Positions 1-5,005 of a DNA stretch of 5,005 nt are shown here, piece after piece. The stretch is from assembly GCA_903957465.1 (NCBI GenBank), contig CAJBPJ010000209.1, positions 1 through 5,005 on the forward strand, written 5' to 3'. This DNA comes from an uncultured Opitutia bacterium. GTDB taxonomy: Bacteria > Verrucomicrobiota > Verrucomicrobiia > Opitutales > UBA953. A program made the position numbers and the translations under genes. The notes beneath the pieces were generated by a model, which saw only the letters and a program-made list of their open reading frames with translations, searched no databases and was not told the DNA's origin. The stretch's first letter is position 1, and each line of letters starts with the position of its first letter.

Positions 1-339
1 CTTAATCGCAGGTGGCTTGGTTGTGGTACTGGCACGGCTACGTGTTGGCGTAGGCGCAGGAGCATCCGAGACCTCGCGGCTTACAGTTGGTGCTATCAAA
101 CGATAGGACATTGTACGTCCTGCTGCTAAAGTGACCTGGTGACGCAAGAGATCGCCGAAATTATTGTTCACCCATGCTTCGGCTAAAACTGAAGGGGCTT
201 CGAGGACGAGTACGTCGCCACTAATTTCTGTCGCAGAAATATTTGAGAACCAGCTGTCGAAATCATTCTGAGAGACAACCGCGCGGATTTCATTCCGGAC
301 GGATTCCCAGAGGGTTGAAGGATTGGAAAGGGTTGTCAT
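1..339 (-). CDS. dnaA: Chromosomal replication initiator protein DnaA, N-terminal fragment (gene continues past the left edge)
   Basis: DnaA is the AAA+ initiator that binds DnaA boxes at oriC and opens the duplex. Only the first 113 residues lie in the window. Residues 1 to about 80 match DnaA domain I, the self-association and helicase-loader contact domain: LWESV near residue 10, then NDFDSWF at 25-31 with the conserved Phe and Trp, then VLVLEAPS and AEAWVNNNF at about 43-61, in the same order as E. coli domain I. From about residue 84 the chain turns rich in Thr, Ser, Pro and Ala, as expected of the flexible domain II linker. The ATPase and helix-turn-helix domains lie outside. The ATG at 337-339 is the only sensible start, because an in-frame stop lies at 376-378 with no start codon between. 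No Shine-Dalgarno sequence precedes it; the leader is pyrimidine-rich (CTCCTCCACC at 351-360). A DnaA-box-like site at 372-380 suggests autoregulation. Confidence 0.93.
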   Translation of the reverse strand, partial: MTTLSNPSTLWESVRNEIRAVVSQNDFDSWFSNISATEISGDVLVLEAPSVLAEAWVNNNFGDLLRHQVTLAAGRTMSYRLIAPTVSREVSDAPAPTPTRSRASTTTKPPAIK

Positions 340-371
340 TTTAAAGGGTTGGTGGAGGAGTGTTTGAGAAG

Positions 372-380
372 TTGTTCACA
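372..380 (+). promoter_or_regulatory. DnaA-box-like site close to the dnaA start (one mismatch)
   Basis: TTGTTCACA differs from the TTATNCACA consensus only at the third base. Its near edge lies 33 bases upstream of the dnaA start codon, in the leader or promoter, where DnaA binding could repress its own gene. A single one-mismatch 9-mer can occur by chance, so this rests mainly on its position. Confidence 0.35.
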
Positions 381-427
381 TCCCAAAAACGGGGCGAAAA
401 CAGTGCTGGTTTCTGTCGTTTCAAACT

Positions 428-460
428 TCAGGTCTGACAGGGTTGTCAGGAATGACCTGA
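428..460. repeat. Nested inverted repeat (hairpin) upstream of dnaA
   Basis: Outer arms TCAGGT (428-433) and ACCTGA (455-460) pair perfectly. Directly inside, CTGACA (434-439) and TGTCAG (444-449) pair perfectly around the four-base loop GGGT. A five-base bulge, GAATG (450-454), separates inner and outer arms on one side. This gives 12 base pairs in a 33-base element lying 89-121 bases before the dnaA start codon. No T-run follows on either strand, so it is not a typical intrinsic terminator. It could be an operator for a dimeric regulator, or a leader hairpin if dnaA transcription starts further upstream. Confidence 0.5.
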
Positions 461-601
461 CCCCGATAATCGACATAAAGTGGATGACTTTACGGGAGAC
501 GGAGGGTTCAACTTAGGAAGGAGGGGTTCCTTGTGAAGCAAAAAACGAGGCGGCATTGGATGGGGGGTGAACGGGATGCTCAAGGTAGAGCCTTCCACAG
601 G

Positions 602-610
602 TTATTCACA
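602..610 (+). promoter_or_regulatory. Consensus DnaA box
   Basis: TTATTCACA is an exact match to the TTATNCACA DnaA-box consensus. It sits between dus and dnaA, 263 bases upstream of the dnaA start codon. On the opposite strand the local text reads TGTGAATAACCTGTGGAAGG, so a second TGTGG half-motif follows, but that copy (591-599) has three mismatches and I do not list it as a box. Confidence 0.6.
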
Positions 611-617
611 GTTCCAC

Positions 618-626
618 CGTGCATAA
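618..626 (-). promoter_or_regulatory. Second DnaA-box-like site facing the consensus box
   Basis: Read on the minus strand this is TTATGCACG, one mismatch (the last base) from TTATNCACA. It faces the consensus box at 602-610 with seven bases between, making a convergent pair inside an imperfect palindrome, about 601-628. Its right end touches the base of the hairpin at 626-653. Confidence 0.45.
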
Positions 627-653
627 ACTACCCTGGTTCTGACCAAGGTAATC
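626..653 (-). terminator. Hairpin 38 bases downstream of dus; weak or atypical terminator
   Basis: In minus-strand RNA, GAUUACCUUGGU (653 to 642) pairs with ACCAGGGUAGUU (637 to 626) across the loop CAGA. This gives 12 continuous pairs, three of them G-U. Because of those wobbles the plus-strand RNA would form A-C mismatches instead, so the structure favours transcripts coming from dus. The base of the stem ends in UUU and is followed by AUGC, so a real U-tract is missing. It may end or protect the 3' end of the glnD-msrA-rarA-dus message, with some read-through into dnaA. Confidence 0.4.
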
Positions 654-690
654 AACTTATCGCACAAACCCCTACCTATCTGTGAGTTAC

Positions 691-1698
691 CTATGGAGCG
701 ACATAGCTCGACAGGTGCTTGTCTCGGAGCTTTCTCAAGTCATCCAACGTGAGGCACTTTTGGAGCTGATCTCTGACCTGTCGGGACGACGGAATACCTT
801 GGGTCAAGGGGTGTAACTTAGCCAGCATCCAGCGTATATCACGCTCACCCAGACGCGAGGCATGGGTTTCGAGGGTAAGTTCAGCCAGACGCACCAACGT
901 ATCCCAGCGCTCTTGTGCACCAGCTGCCGGCGGTGCTTCGCGTCCTTCTAAGGCTGCGCGAACGTGTCGAAAAATCCAGGGCTGAGCGAGAGCGGCACGT
1001 CCAATCATTAAGCCACTGACACCACTTGAACGAAGACGCTCCACAGCGGTTTCGCCATCACGAATGTCACCGTTACCAATCACAGGGATATCGACGGCTT
1101 CGGATACTTTTGTAATCCAACCCCAATGGGCAGCACCCGAGTAACCTTGCGCACGCGTACGACCATGCACAGCGATCGCTTCAACACCAAGTTCCTGCAA
1201 ACGGCCAGCAACGTCGACAGCTACAATACTTTCATCATCCCAACCCAAACGCATTTTAGCGGTTAAGGGCGTTTCGGGAATCGCATCTCTGACCGCCTTT
1301 ACGACTTCGAAAAGTAAAGGCGTGCAGCGCAGTAGTCCCGAGCCTGCATTTTGCTCGATAACTTTATGCGCAGGACAACCAAAGTTTAGATCAAGGAAGT
1401 CTGGCTTTACGCGGTTACAAACTTCACGCGCTGCTTTGGCCATGGACGCAGGTGTTGCTCCAAAAATTTGTACGCCCATGGGACGTTGCGATTCCGTGAA
1501 ATCGACCATTTCCCATGATTTGGCATTTTCACGAAGCAAACCCTCTGACTGCACAAACTCGGTTACCATCACATCCGCACCTTGTTCCTTACAGAGCGCC
1601 CGGAAAGCGACGTCGGTGTGGCGTGCCATCGGCGCAAGGTAAAGGGGGAACTTGCCTGGACCAAACCAAGGCAATCGCTTGGACGATTTACCGATCAC
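691..1698 (-). CDS. dus: tRNA-dihydrouridine synthase, DusB-like
   Basis: This FMN enzyme reduces specific uridines in tRNA to dihydrouridine with NADPH; it is cytoplasmic. The 335 residues match the usual family length. Visible motifs in order: APM with HTD (22-29, FMN-binding barrel start), VTEFVQSEGLL (45-55), NFGCP with the catalytic Cys at 108, TAKMR with Lys148, AVHGRT with His178 (FMN/substrate contacts), GNGDI at 208-212, and MIGRAAL at 231-237 (phosphate binding). A helical C-terminal domain (about 260-325) fits the tRNA-binding domain. The start is GTG at 1696-1698, overlapping the rarA stop as GTGA, so translation is probably coupled; a purine-rich stretch lies just upstream. The stop is TAG. 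The motif style resembles the DusB group, but which tRNA position it modifies cannot be read from sequence, so no letter is given. It is the last gene of the operon and is followed by a hairpin. Confidence 0.93.
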   Translation of the reverse strand: MIGKSSKRLPWFGPGKFPLYLAPMARHTDVAFRALCKEQGADVMVTEFVQSEGLLRENAKSWEMVDFTESQRPMGVQIFGATPASMAKAAREVCNRVKPDFLDLNFGCPAHKVIEQNAGSGLLRCTPLLFEVVKAVRDAIPETPLTAKMRLGWDDESIVAVDVAGRLQELGVEAIAVHGRTRAQGYSGAAHWGWITKVSEAVDIPVIGNGDIRDGETAVERLRSSGVSGLMIGRAALAQPWIFRHVRAALEGREAPPAAGAQERWDTLVRLAELTLETHASRLGERDIRWMLAKLHPLTQGIPSSRQVRDQLQKCLTLDDLRKLRDKHLSSYVAP

Positions 1699-3068
1699 AC
1701 ATCCCTTCCCTTCTGCGACTTGGGTTGTTCCTGTAAGTTAGCTTTAAGCTTACGCCAGTGCATCAACCGCTCCGCGAGTTGTACCTCGGCCCCTGAGGCT
1801 CCAGGTGTATAGAGTGAAAGCGGTTTAGTAAGATAGTCCTGACCCGAAATTCCCTCCGCGAAATCATGGCTATAGAGATAGCCCTGTCCCTGCCCTAATG
1901 AGCGGGCAACCTGCGTGTGACTATCCTTTAAGTGCAGGGGTACTTCTTGCCTTGGTTGACCCTGTACTGCTGATTTTGCTTCAGACAGACCCAAAGTGGC
2001 ACTGTTACTCTTAGGCGAAAGCGCCAAGAAGAGCGTGGCATGTGCTAGGGCATATTCGCATTCAGGAGCACCAACGAGCTCGCAAGCCTGGAAAGCGGCG
2101 ACGGCCACACCCAGGGCACGTGAGTCAGCTAAACCGATATCTTCGGAGGCTGCGATGACGAGACGTCGTGCGATAAAGCGCGGCTCTTCTCCACCCGCGA
2201 GCATGACCGCTAACCAGTAAAGTGCGGCATCGGGATCACTGCCACGAATCGACTTAATGAAAGCGGATGCTGTGTCGTAATGGTCATCACCACCATCGTC
2301 ATAACGGATACGTCGTTCTTTAGAATAATTTGCGACGGACTCTCGATCGATTGAACCCCCAAAAGGCGTCGCGAGGGCTAGGGTTTCGAGTGCGTTAAGG
2401 CCTCGGCGTAAATCACCACCCGCTAGATCTGCAATTAACTCGAGAATGTCGGCAGTAACTTTAACGCCAATTTTTCCTAAGCCGCGTTCACTGTCAGACA
2501 TCGAACGCGCCAAAAAGTCCTTCACGGACTCGCGGGACAATGGGTCTAAACGAAAAAGATGACTGCGGCTTAGTAATGCCGGAATGACATATAAGCCGGG
2601 ATTGTGCGTGGTACACCCAATCAATCTGACAGCACCTGATTCCACGTCCGGCAGGAGCAAGTCTTGTTGGGCTTTGTTAAAACGGTGAATCTCATCGATG
2701 ACCAGCAAGGTACGCCGTTCGGGGTGACGGCGTGCCTCTGCTAAAATATCGCGCAATTCAGGCGTTCCTGAGAGGACGGCGTTAACGCGTATCGCACTCG
2801 ACTTAGTCTCAGCGGCAATGGCTTCGGCTAACGTCGTCTTCCCGCAGCCAGGTGGTCCATAAAAGATTAACGAACCAAAAGCATCTAGAGTGACTAATCG
2901 ACGGAGAATGGAGTTTGCACCTAGCAATTCCGCGTGACCCACAACCTCGGTTAAATTTCGAGGGCGCATCCGAGCAGCCAACGGACGACGTGCTGGGGGG
3001 ATGTCAGGGTGTGCAACTTCCCCAAGACCCGGCAATGAACCTTCGCCTCTCAACCCAGACTGACTCAC
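1695..3068 (-). CDS. rarA: Replication-associated recombination protein A (RarA/MgsA AAA+ ATPase)
   Basis: RarA, related to eukaryotic WRNIP1/Mgs1 and clamp-loader ATPases, acts at stalled or gapped replication forks with SSB. The 457 residues are near the family norm. Visible: PLAARMRPRNLTEVVGH at 29-45 (the family's N-terminal signature), Walker A GPPGCGKT at 71-78, Walker B LLVIDE with IHRFNKAQQD at 121-136, sensor 1 in CTTHNP at 152-157, a probable arginine finger in LLSRS at 165-169, and sensor 2 in GGDLRRGLNALE at 217-228. The C-terminal oligomerisation region shows IKSIRGSDPDAALYWLA, IAASEDIGLAD, LALSPKSN and VPLHLKD, all family hallmarks. The start is GTG at 3066-3068, overlapping the msrA stop as GTGA. 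The internal Met34 would cut into the conserved signature, so it is rejected. No Shine-Dalgarno is seen, which fits translational coupling. The stop (1695-1697) overlaps the dus start. Confidence 0.95.
   Translation of the reverse strand: MSQSGLRGEGSLPGLGEVAHPDIPPARRPLAARMRPRNLTEVVGHAELLGANSILRRLVTLDAFGSLIFYGPPGCGKTTLAEAIAAETKSSAIRVNAVLSGTPELRDILAEARRHPERRTLLVIDEIHRFNKAQQDLLLPDVESGAVRLIGCTTHNPGLYVIPALLSRSHLFRLDPLSRESVKDFLARSMSDSERGLGKIGVKVTADILELIADLAGGDLRRGLNALETLALATPFGGSIDRESVANYSKERRIRYDDGGDDHYDTASAFIKSIRGSDPDAALYWLAVMLAGGEEPRFIARRLVIAASEDIGLADSRALGVAVAAFQACELVGAPECEYALAHATLFLALSPKSNSATLGLSEAKSAVQGQPRQEVPLHLKDSHTQVARSLGQGQGYLYSHDFAEGISGQDYLTKPLSLYTPGASGAEVQLAERLMHWRKLKANLQEQPKSQKGRDV
1702..1712 (-). 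promoter_or_regulatory. Probable ribosome binding site of dus
   Basis: AAGGGAAGGGA lies inside the last codons of rarA, ending three bases before the dus GTG; the upstream AAGGGA copy (1707-1712) is eight bases from it. This is the only clearly purine-rich start context in the window and supports the GTG start. It is not a perfect GGAGG, and the bases also encode the Lys-Gly-Arg end of RarA. Confidence 0.4.
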
Positions 3069-3682
3069 TCGGGTAAAACGTGACAGCTTGGCCCGCCATT
3101 TTTTTCAAAATAGCGCTGATGGTATTCTTCAGCCCGCCAGAAAATAGGTGCAGGCTCAATAAAAGTGACGATCGGGTTTTTATACCGGCCCGATTTCCCA
3201 GCTTTTTCTTTCATACTTTCCGCCACCTTGCGTTGTTCATCGCTATGGCAGAAAATCACCGAGCGGTACTGATCACCAACGTCAGGGCCTTGACGATTCA
3301 GTGTCGTCGGGTCGTGGATCTTAAAGAAAATATCGACGAGGCGTTCATAGGTGACCCGTTGTGGATCGAAACTAACTTCAACAACTTCGGCATGCCCTGT
3401 CGCGCTCGTGCAGATTTGTCGGTAGCTCGGGTTAGAGGTGGTTCCGCCAGTATAGCCGACAGCGGCATCGACGACGCCAGGCACCTTGCGGAAGACTTGT
3501 TCAACACCCCAAAAGCAACCGGCACCAAAGGTGGCCTTTTCGAGTCGTTGAGTCGAAGGAGAAGCAGAGTCGTTCATGGTAGTGGGCGAGGTTGTTGAAG
3601 TTGATTCTGATGTACGTGTAGCTGTGTGGTCTGCACCACAGGCGGTAAACAGAAGCACGGAAAATCCGAAGAGCGTGCGCAT
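3065..3682 (-). CDS. msrA: Peptide methionine-S-sulfoxide reductase MsrA, probable lipoprotein
   Basis: MsrA reduces the S-epimer of methionine sulfoxide in proteins and free methionine. The 205-residue product has a full catalytic domain from about residue 47: GCFWG at 55-59 with catalytic Cys56, GYTGG at 76-80, TGHAEVVEV at 95-103, DPTTLNRQG and GDQYRS at 124-141, and EEYHQRYF at 185-192. Cys200 near the C terminus is a candidate resolving cysteine. The N terminus has a short hydrophobic stretch ending LFTAC (Cys15), a lipobox-like site, then a Ser/Thr-rich linker at about 20-45, suggesting a membrane-anchored enzyme acting outside the cytoplasm. The lipobox is imperfect (Phe at -3). Met36 could give a cytoplasmic form without the signal; neither ATG has a Shine-Dalgarno. 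It starts 32 bases after glnD ends, and its TGA overlaps the rarA GTG. Confidence 0.93.
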   Translation of the reverse strand: MRTLFGFSVLLFTACGADHTATRTSESTSTTSPTTMNDSASPSTQRLEKATFGAGCFWGVEQVFRKVPGVVDAAVGYTGGTTSNPSYRQICTSATGHAEVVEVSFDPQRVTYERLVDIFFKIHDPTTLNRQGPDVGDQYRSVIFCHSDEQRKVAESMKEKAGKSGRYKNPIVTFIEPAPIFWRAEEYHQRYFEKNGGPSCHVLPE

Positions 3683-3714
3683 AGAGTATAAGGGTGCCGA
3701 GCTTGGTCAGAGAA

Positions 3715-5005
3715 TCAAGGGAAAGCAGGCAAAGCGGTCAAAACCTTCTGTAATTCAGCCTCAAGGGCCGACAAAGAAATAGGCTTCGATTGAACCGATG
3801 GCTCAGGCATAAGGTAAAAGGTATCAAGGGCGTAACCCTTTTCTGTCGCAATATTGGCAAACGTAATTGCGTACCCCGCATCACGAATGGCGGATCCCAA
3901 TCTAAAGAGTAACCCCAGTCGGTCGGGTGCTTGTATCTCCACAACAGTACGACTGAGTTCAGGCGCATCGTAAACCCGTACAACCGGCGTATCAGATAAA
4001 CTGGGCCGGCGTTTCGGTTGAAGACGAGCCTGGCGTTGATCATCGATATCAATGCGCTCACGTAAATCGACTTCATGGACCAGGGTGGATTCGAGTGCCT
4101 CGACAAACTTTGCGCGTGTCGCATCGCTTTGGTCTGCGGGTAAGATTACGCGGAAAAGGTCAATGGCGACGTGATCTGCACGTGAAAATGCGCGACAAGA
4201 CATGATATTAATCCCTGCCACTGCAAAGGCGCCTGCCATGCGTCCAAACAAACCTGCCCGATCCCATGTTATCACTTGTACGAGCGTTTCGGCGCCTTCC
4301 GTAGACCAACGAATCTGTGGACTCAACGCAGCGTCGGGTTGATCTGCTAATACAGACTCAATGAGGGCGTGCACCGCCCGGAGGTGTTCGGCAATTTCCA
4401 CAGAACTTGCATGTAGGAAATAACTCGCCGGCATCAATTGTAGGTGAGCACTGATTTCGTCGACCGGCACGGTGCCCGCAAGCAGTGCATTAACCTCAAC
4501 CCCAACGGCTGCACGTCGAACACTATCATCAGGAGCGGCTGCGCCGAGTTCAAGCTGATGGAGGGTCCGACGGTACAATAGTGCATGCTGCTTATCTTTA
4601 AATGCCGTCCATAAATCAGGCGATGTCGCTCGAGCATCGCAACGGGTATGCACAAAGAGATGTCGAAGGACTTCGGTGTCGCCGAGCATTTCGGCGAACA
4701 AGGCAATATTAGCGGGGTCGTCGATATCATGCCTTTGCCAATAAAGACCCATGCGGAGATGGTGAAGGATGACCGTGGAAGCGATCCGCCGTTCTTCGGC
4801 GTCAAACCCAAGGTTCGCCAAGATGAGATCTGCTTCTGCCGCTCCGCGCTCTGCATGCCCTGCGATACCCTCTGCTTTGGCGATGTCGTGCAGGAGCAGA
4901 GTGCTGTAAAGTAAATCAGGGTGTTGTGTGCCGAGCAGAATTTCCCGGTGGGCGAGCTCTATGGGCGCGTTTTCATTAAAGACGGCATCTAACTCGAGTA
5001 AGCAA
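3715..5005 (-). CDS. glnD: Bifunctional PII uridylyltransferase/uridylyl-removing enzyme GlnD, C-terminal part (gene continues past the right edge)
   Basis: GlnD senses glutamine and adds or removes UMP on PII proteins (GlnB/GlnK), setting nitrogen-assimilation control. The reading frame is open from the right edge to the TGA at 3715-3717, giving 429 visible residues. The first recognisable part is the HD hydrolase domain, with LLLHDIAKAEG and HAERGAAEA (His-Asp codons at 4885-4890), then HHLRM and RHDIDDPANI, which match the uridylyl-removing domain of E. coli GlnD. Two ACT domains follow, which bind glutamine in this family: VITWDRAGLFGRMAGAFAVA (about 4287-4147) and VEIQAPDRLGLLFRLGSAIR (about 3948-3814). 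The length after the HD pair, about 389 residues, is close to that in E. coli. The nucleotidyltransferase domain and true start lie outside; a TTG at 4819-4821 in the HD domain is not the start. It is the most upstream visible gene of the leftward operon. Confidence 0.93.
   Translation of the reverse strand, partial: CLLELDAVFNENAPIELAHREILLGTQHPDLLYSTLLLHDIAKAEGIAGHAERGAAEADLILANLGFDAEERRIASTVILHHLRMGLYWQRHDIDDPANIALFAEMLGDTEVLRHLFVHTRCDARATSPDLWTAFKDKQHALLYRRTLHQLELGAAAPDDSVRRAAVGVEVNALLAGTVPVDEISAHLQLMPASYFLHASSVEIAEHLRAVHALIESVLADQPDAALSPQIRWSTEGAETLVQVITWDRAGLFGRMAGAFAVAGINIMSCRAFSRADHVAIDLFRVILPADQSDATRAKFVEALESTLVHEVDLRERIDIDDQRQARLQPKRRPSLSDTPVVRVYDAPELSRTVVEIQAPDRLGLLFRLGSAIRDAGYAITFANIATEKGYALDTFYLMPEPSVQSKPISLSALEAELQKVLTALPAFP

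Larger units (their letters stand above)
340..690. other. dus-dnaA intergenic region; candidate dnaA control region and possible oriC
   Basis: This 351-base gap is the only long non-coding stretch in the window. It holds one exact TTATNCACA DnaA box (602-610), two sites one mismatch away (618-626 and 372-380), and weaker two-mismatch sites at 479-487, 532-540 and 681-689. It also has a nested inverted repeat at 428-460 and a hairpin at 626-653 just behind dus. Many bacteria carry oriC next to dnaA, and dnaA is commonly autoregulated through such boxes. Against a full origin here: composition is roughly balanced, there is no obvious AT-rich unwinding segment, and strong boxes are few. I found no convincing sigma70 promoter and no small gene. 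The safe reading is a dnaA promoter region; oriC is an inference. Confidence 0.5.

Noticed and set aside
541..546. T-run on the minus strand as part of an intrinsic terminator
   Set aside because: No stable stem directly precedes it; the nearest inverted repeat, GCTC/GAGC, is four pairs long and about 30 bases away.
591..599. Further DnaA box (TGTGGAAGG on the minus strand)
   Set aside because: It has three mismatches to TGTGNATAA; only its position next to the consensus box makes it look like one.
621..660. Sigma70 promoter for dnaA (TTGATT / TAGTTT on the minus strand)
   Set aside because: Both boxes are poor matches, the spacer is 19 bases, and the sequence is better explained by the hairpin at 626-653.
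340..690. Small gene such as rpmH (ribosomal protein L34), often found near dnaA
   Set aside because: No Lys/Arg-rich L34-like frame is seen on either strand in this gap.
1322..1812. Three overlapping plus-strand open frames opposite dus and the end of rarA
   Set aside because: They are antisense to well-supported genes, overlap one another, and look like no known family.
3080..3598. 172-codon open frame on the plus strand opposite msrA
   Set aside because: It lies wholly antisense to a confidently identified msrA with all catalytic motifs, and its product shows no recognisable domain.
4819..4821. TTG as the start codon of glnD
   Set aside because: The frame is open to the window edge, and the upstream codons encode the conserved HD-domain motif LLLHDIAK, so the gene begins outside the window.

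Overview
The window holds one end of a bacterial chromosomal housekeeping locus. Every recognisable gene reads leftwards, on the minus strand. In transcription order they are glnD (PII uridylyltransferase/uridylyl-removing enzyme, N-terminal part outside the window), msrA (peptide methionine sulfoxide reductase A with a probable lipoprotein signal), rarA (AAA+ ATPase of the RarA/MgsA/WRNIP1 family), dus (tRNA-dihydrouridine synthase), a non-coding stretch of about 350 bases, and the start of dnaA (replication initiator; only domain I and the start of the linker are visible).

Region by region: 1-339 is the first 113 codons of dnaA. 340-690 is non-coding, with one exact consensus DnaA box, two boxes with one mismatch, a nested inverted repeat and a hairpin behind dus. 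It is a candidate dnaA control region and possibly oriC, although no clear AT-rich unwinding element is visible. 691-1698 is dus, 1695-3068 is rarA and 3065-3682 is msrA. These three are joined by two 4-base GTGA stop/start overlaps. After a 32-base gap, 3715-5005 is the C-terminal half of glnD, which runs off the right edge. The tight packing implies one glnD-msrA-rarA-dus transcript.

Organism: base composition is near 50% GC and the genes are ordinary bacterial ones. GlnD excludes many phyla, a predicted lipoprotein suggests a bacterium with a lipoprotein export system, and the DusB-like Dus with its TEFxxSEGLxR-type motif resembles proteins from the Bacteroidota/Verrucomicrobiota side more than E. 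coli DusB. Shine-Dalgarno motifs are mostly absent. My best guess is Verrucomicrobiota (Opitutae-like), held loosely; a proteobacterium is the main alternative.

How the genes fit together: the locus combines nitrogen-status signalling (GlnD), oxidative protein repair (MsrA), replication-fork maintenance (RarA), tRNA modification (Dus) and replication initiation (DnaA). I see no shared pathway, and no mobile element, CRISPR, phage or defence gene. No new biological system is evident. The stretch most worth a second look is the 351-base gap upstream of dnaA.
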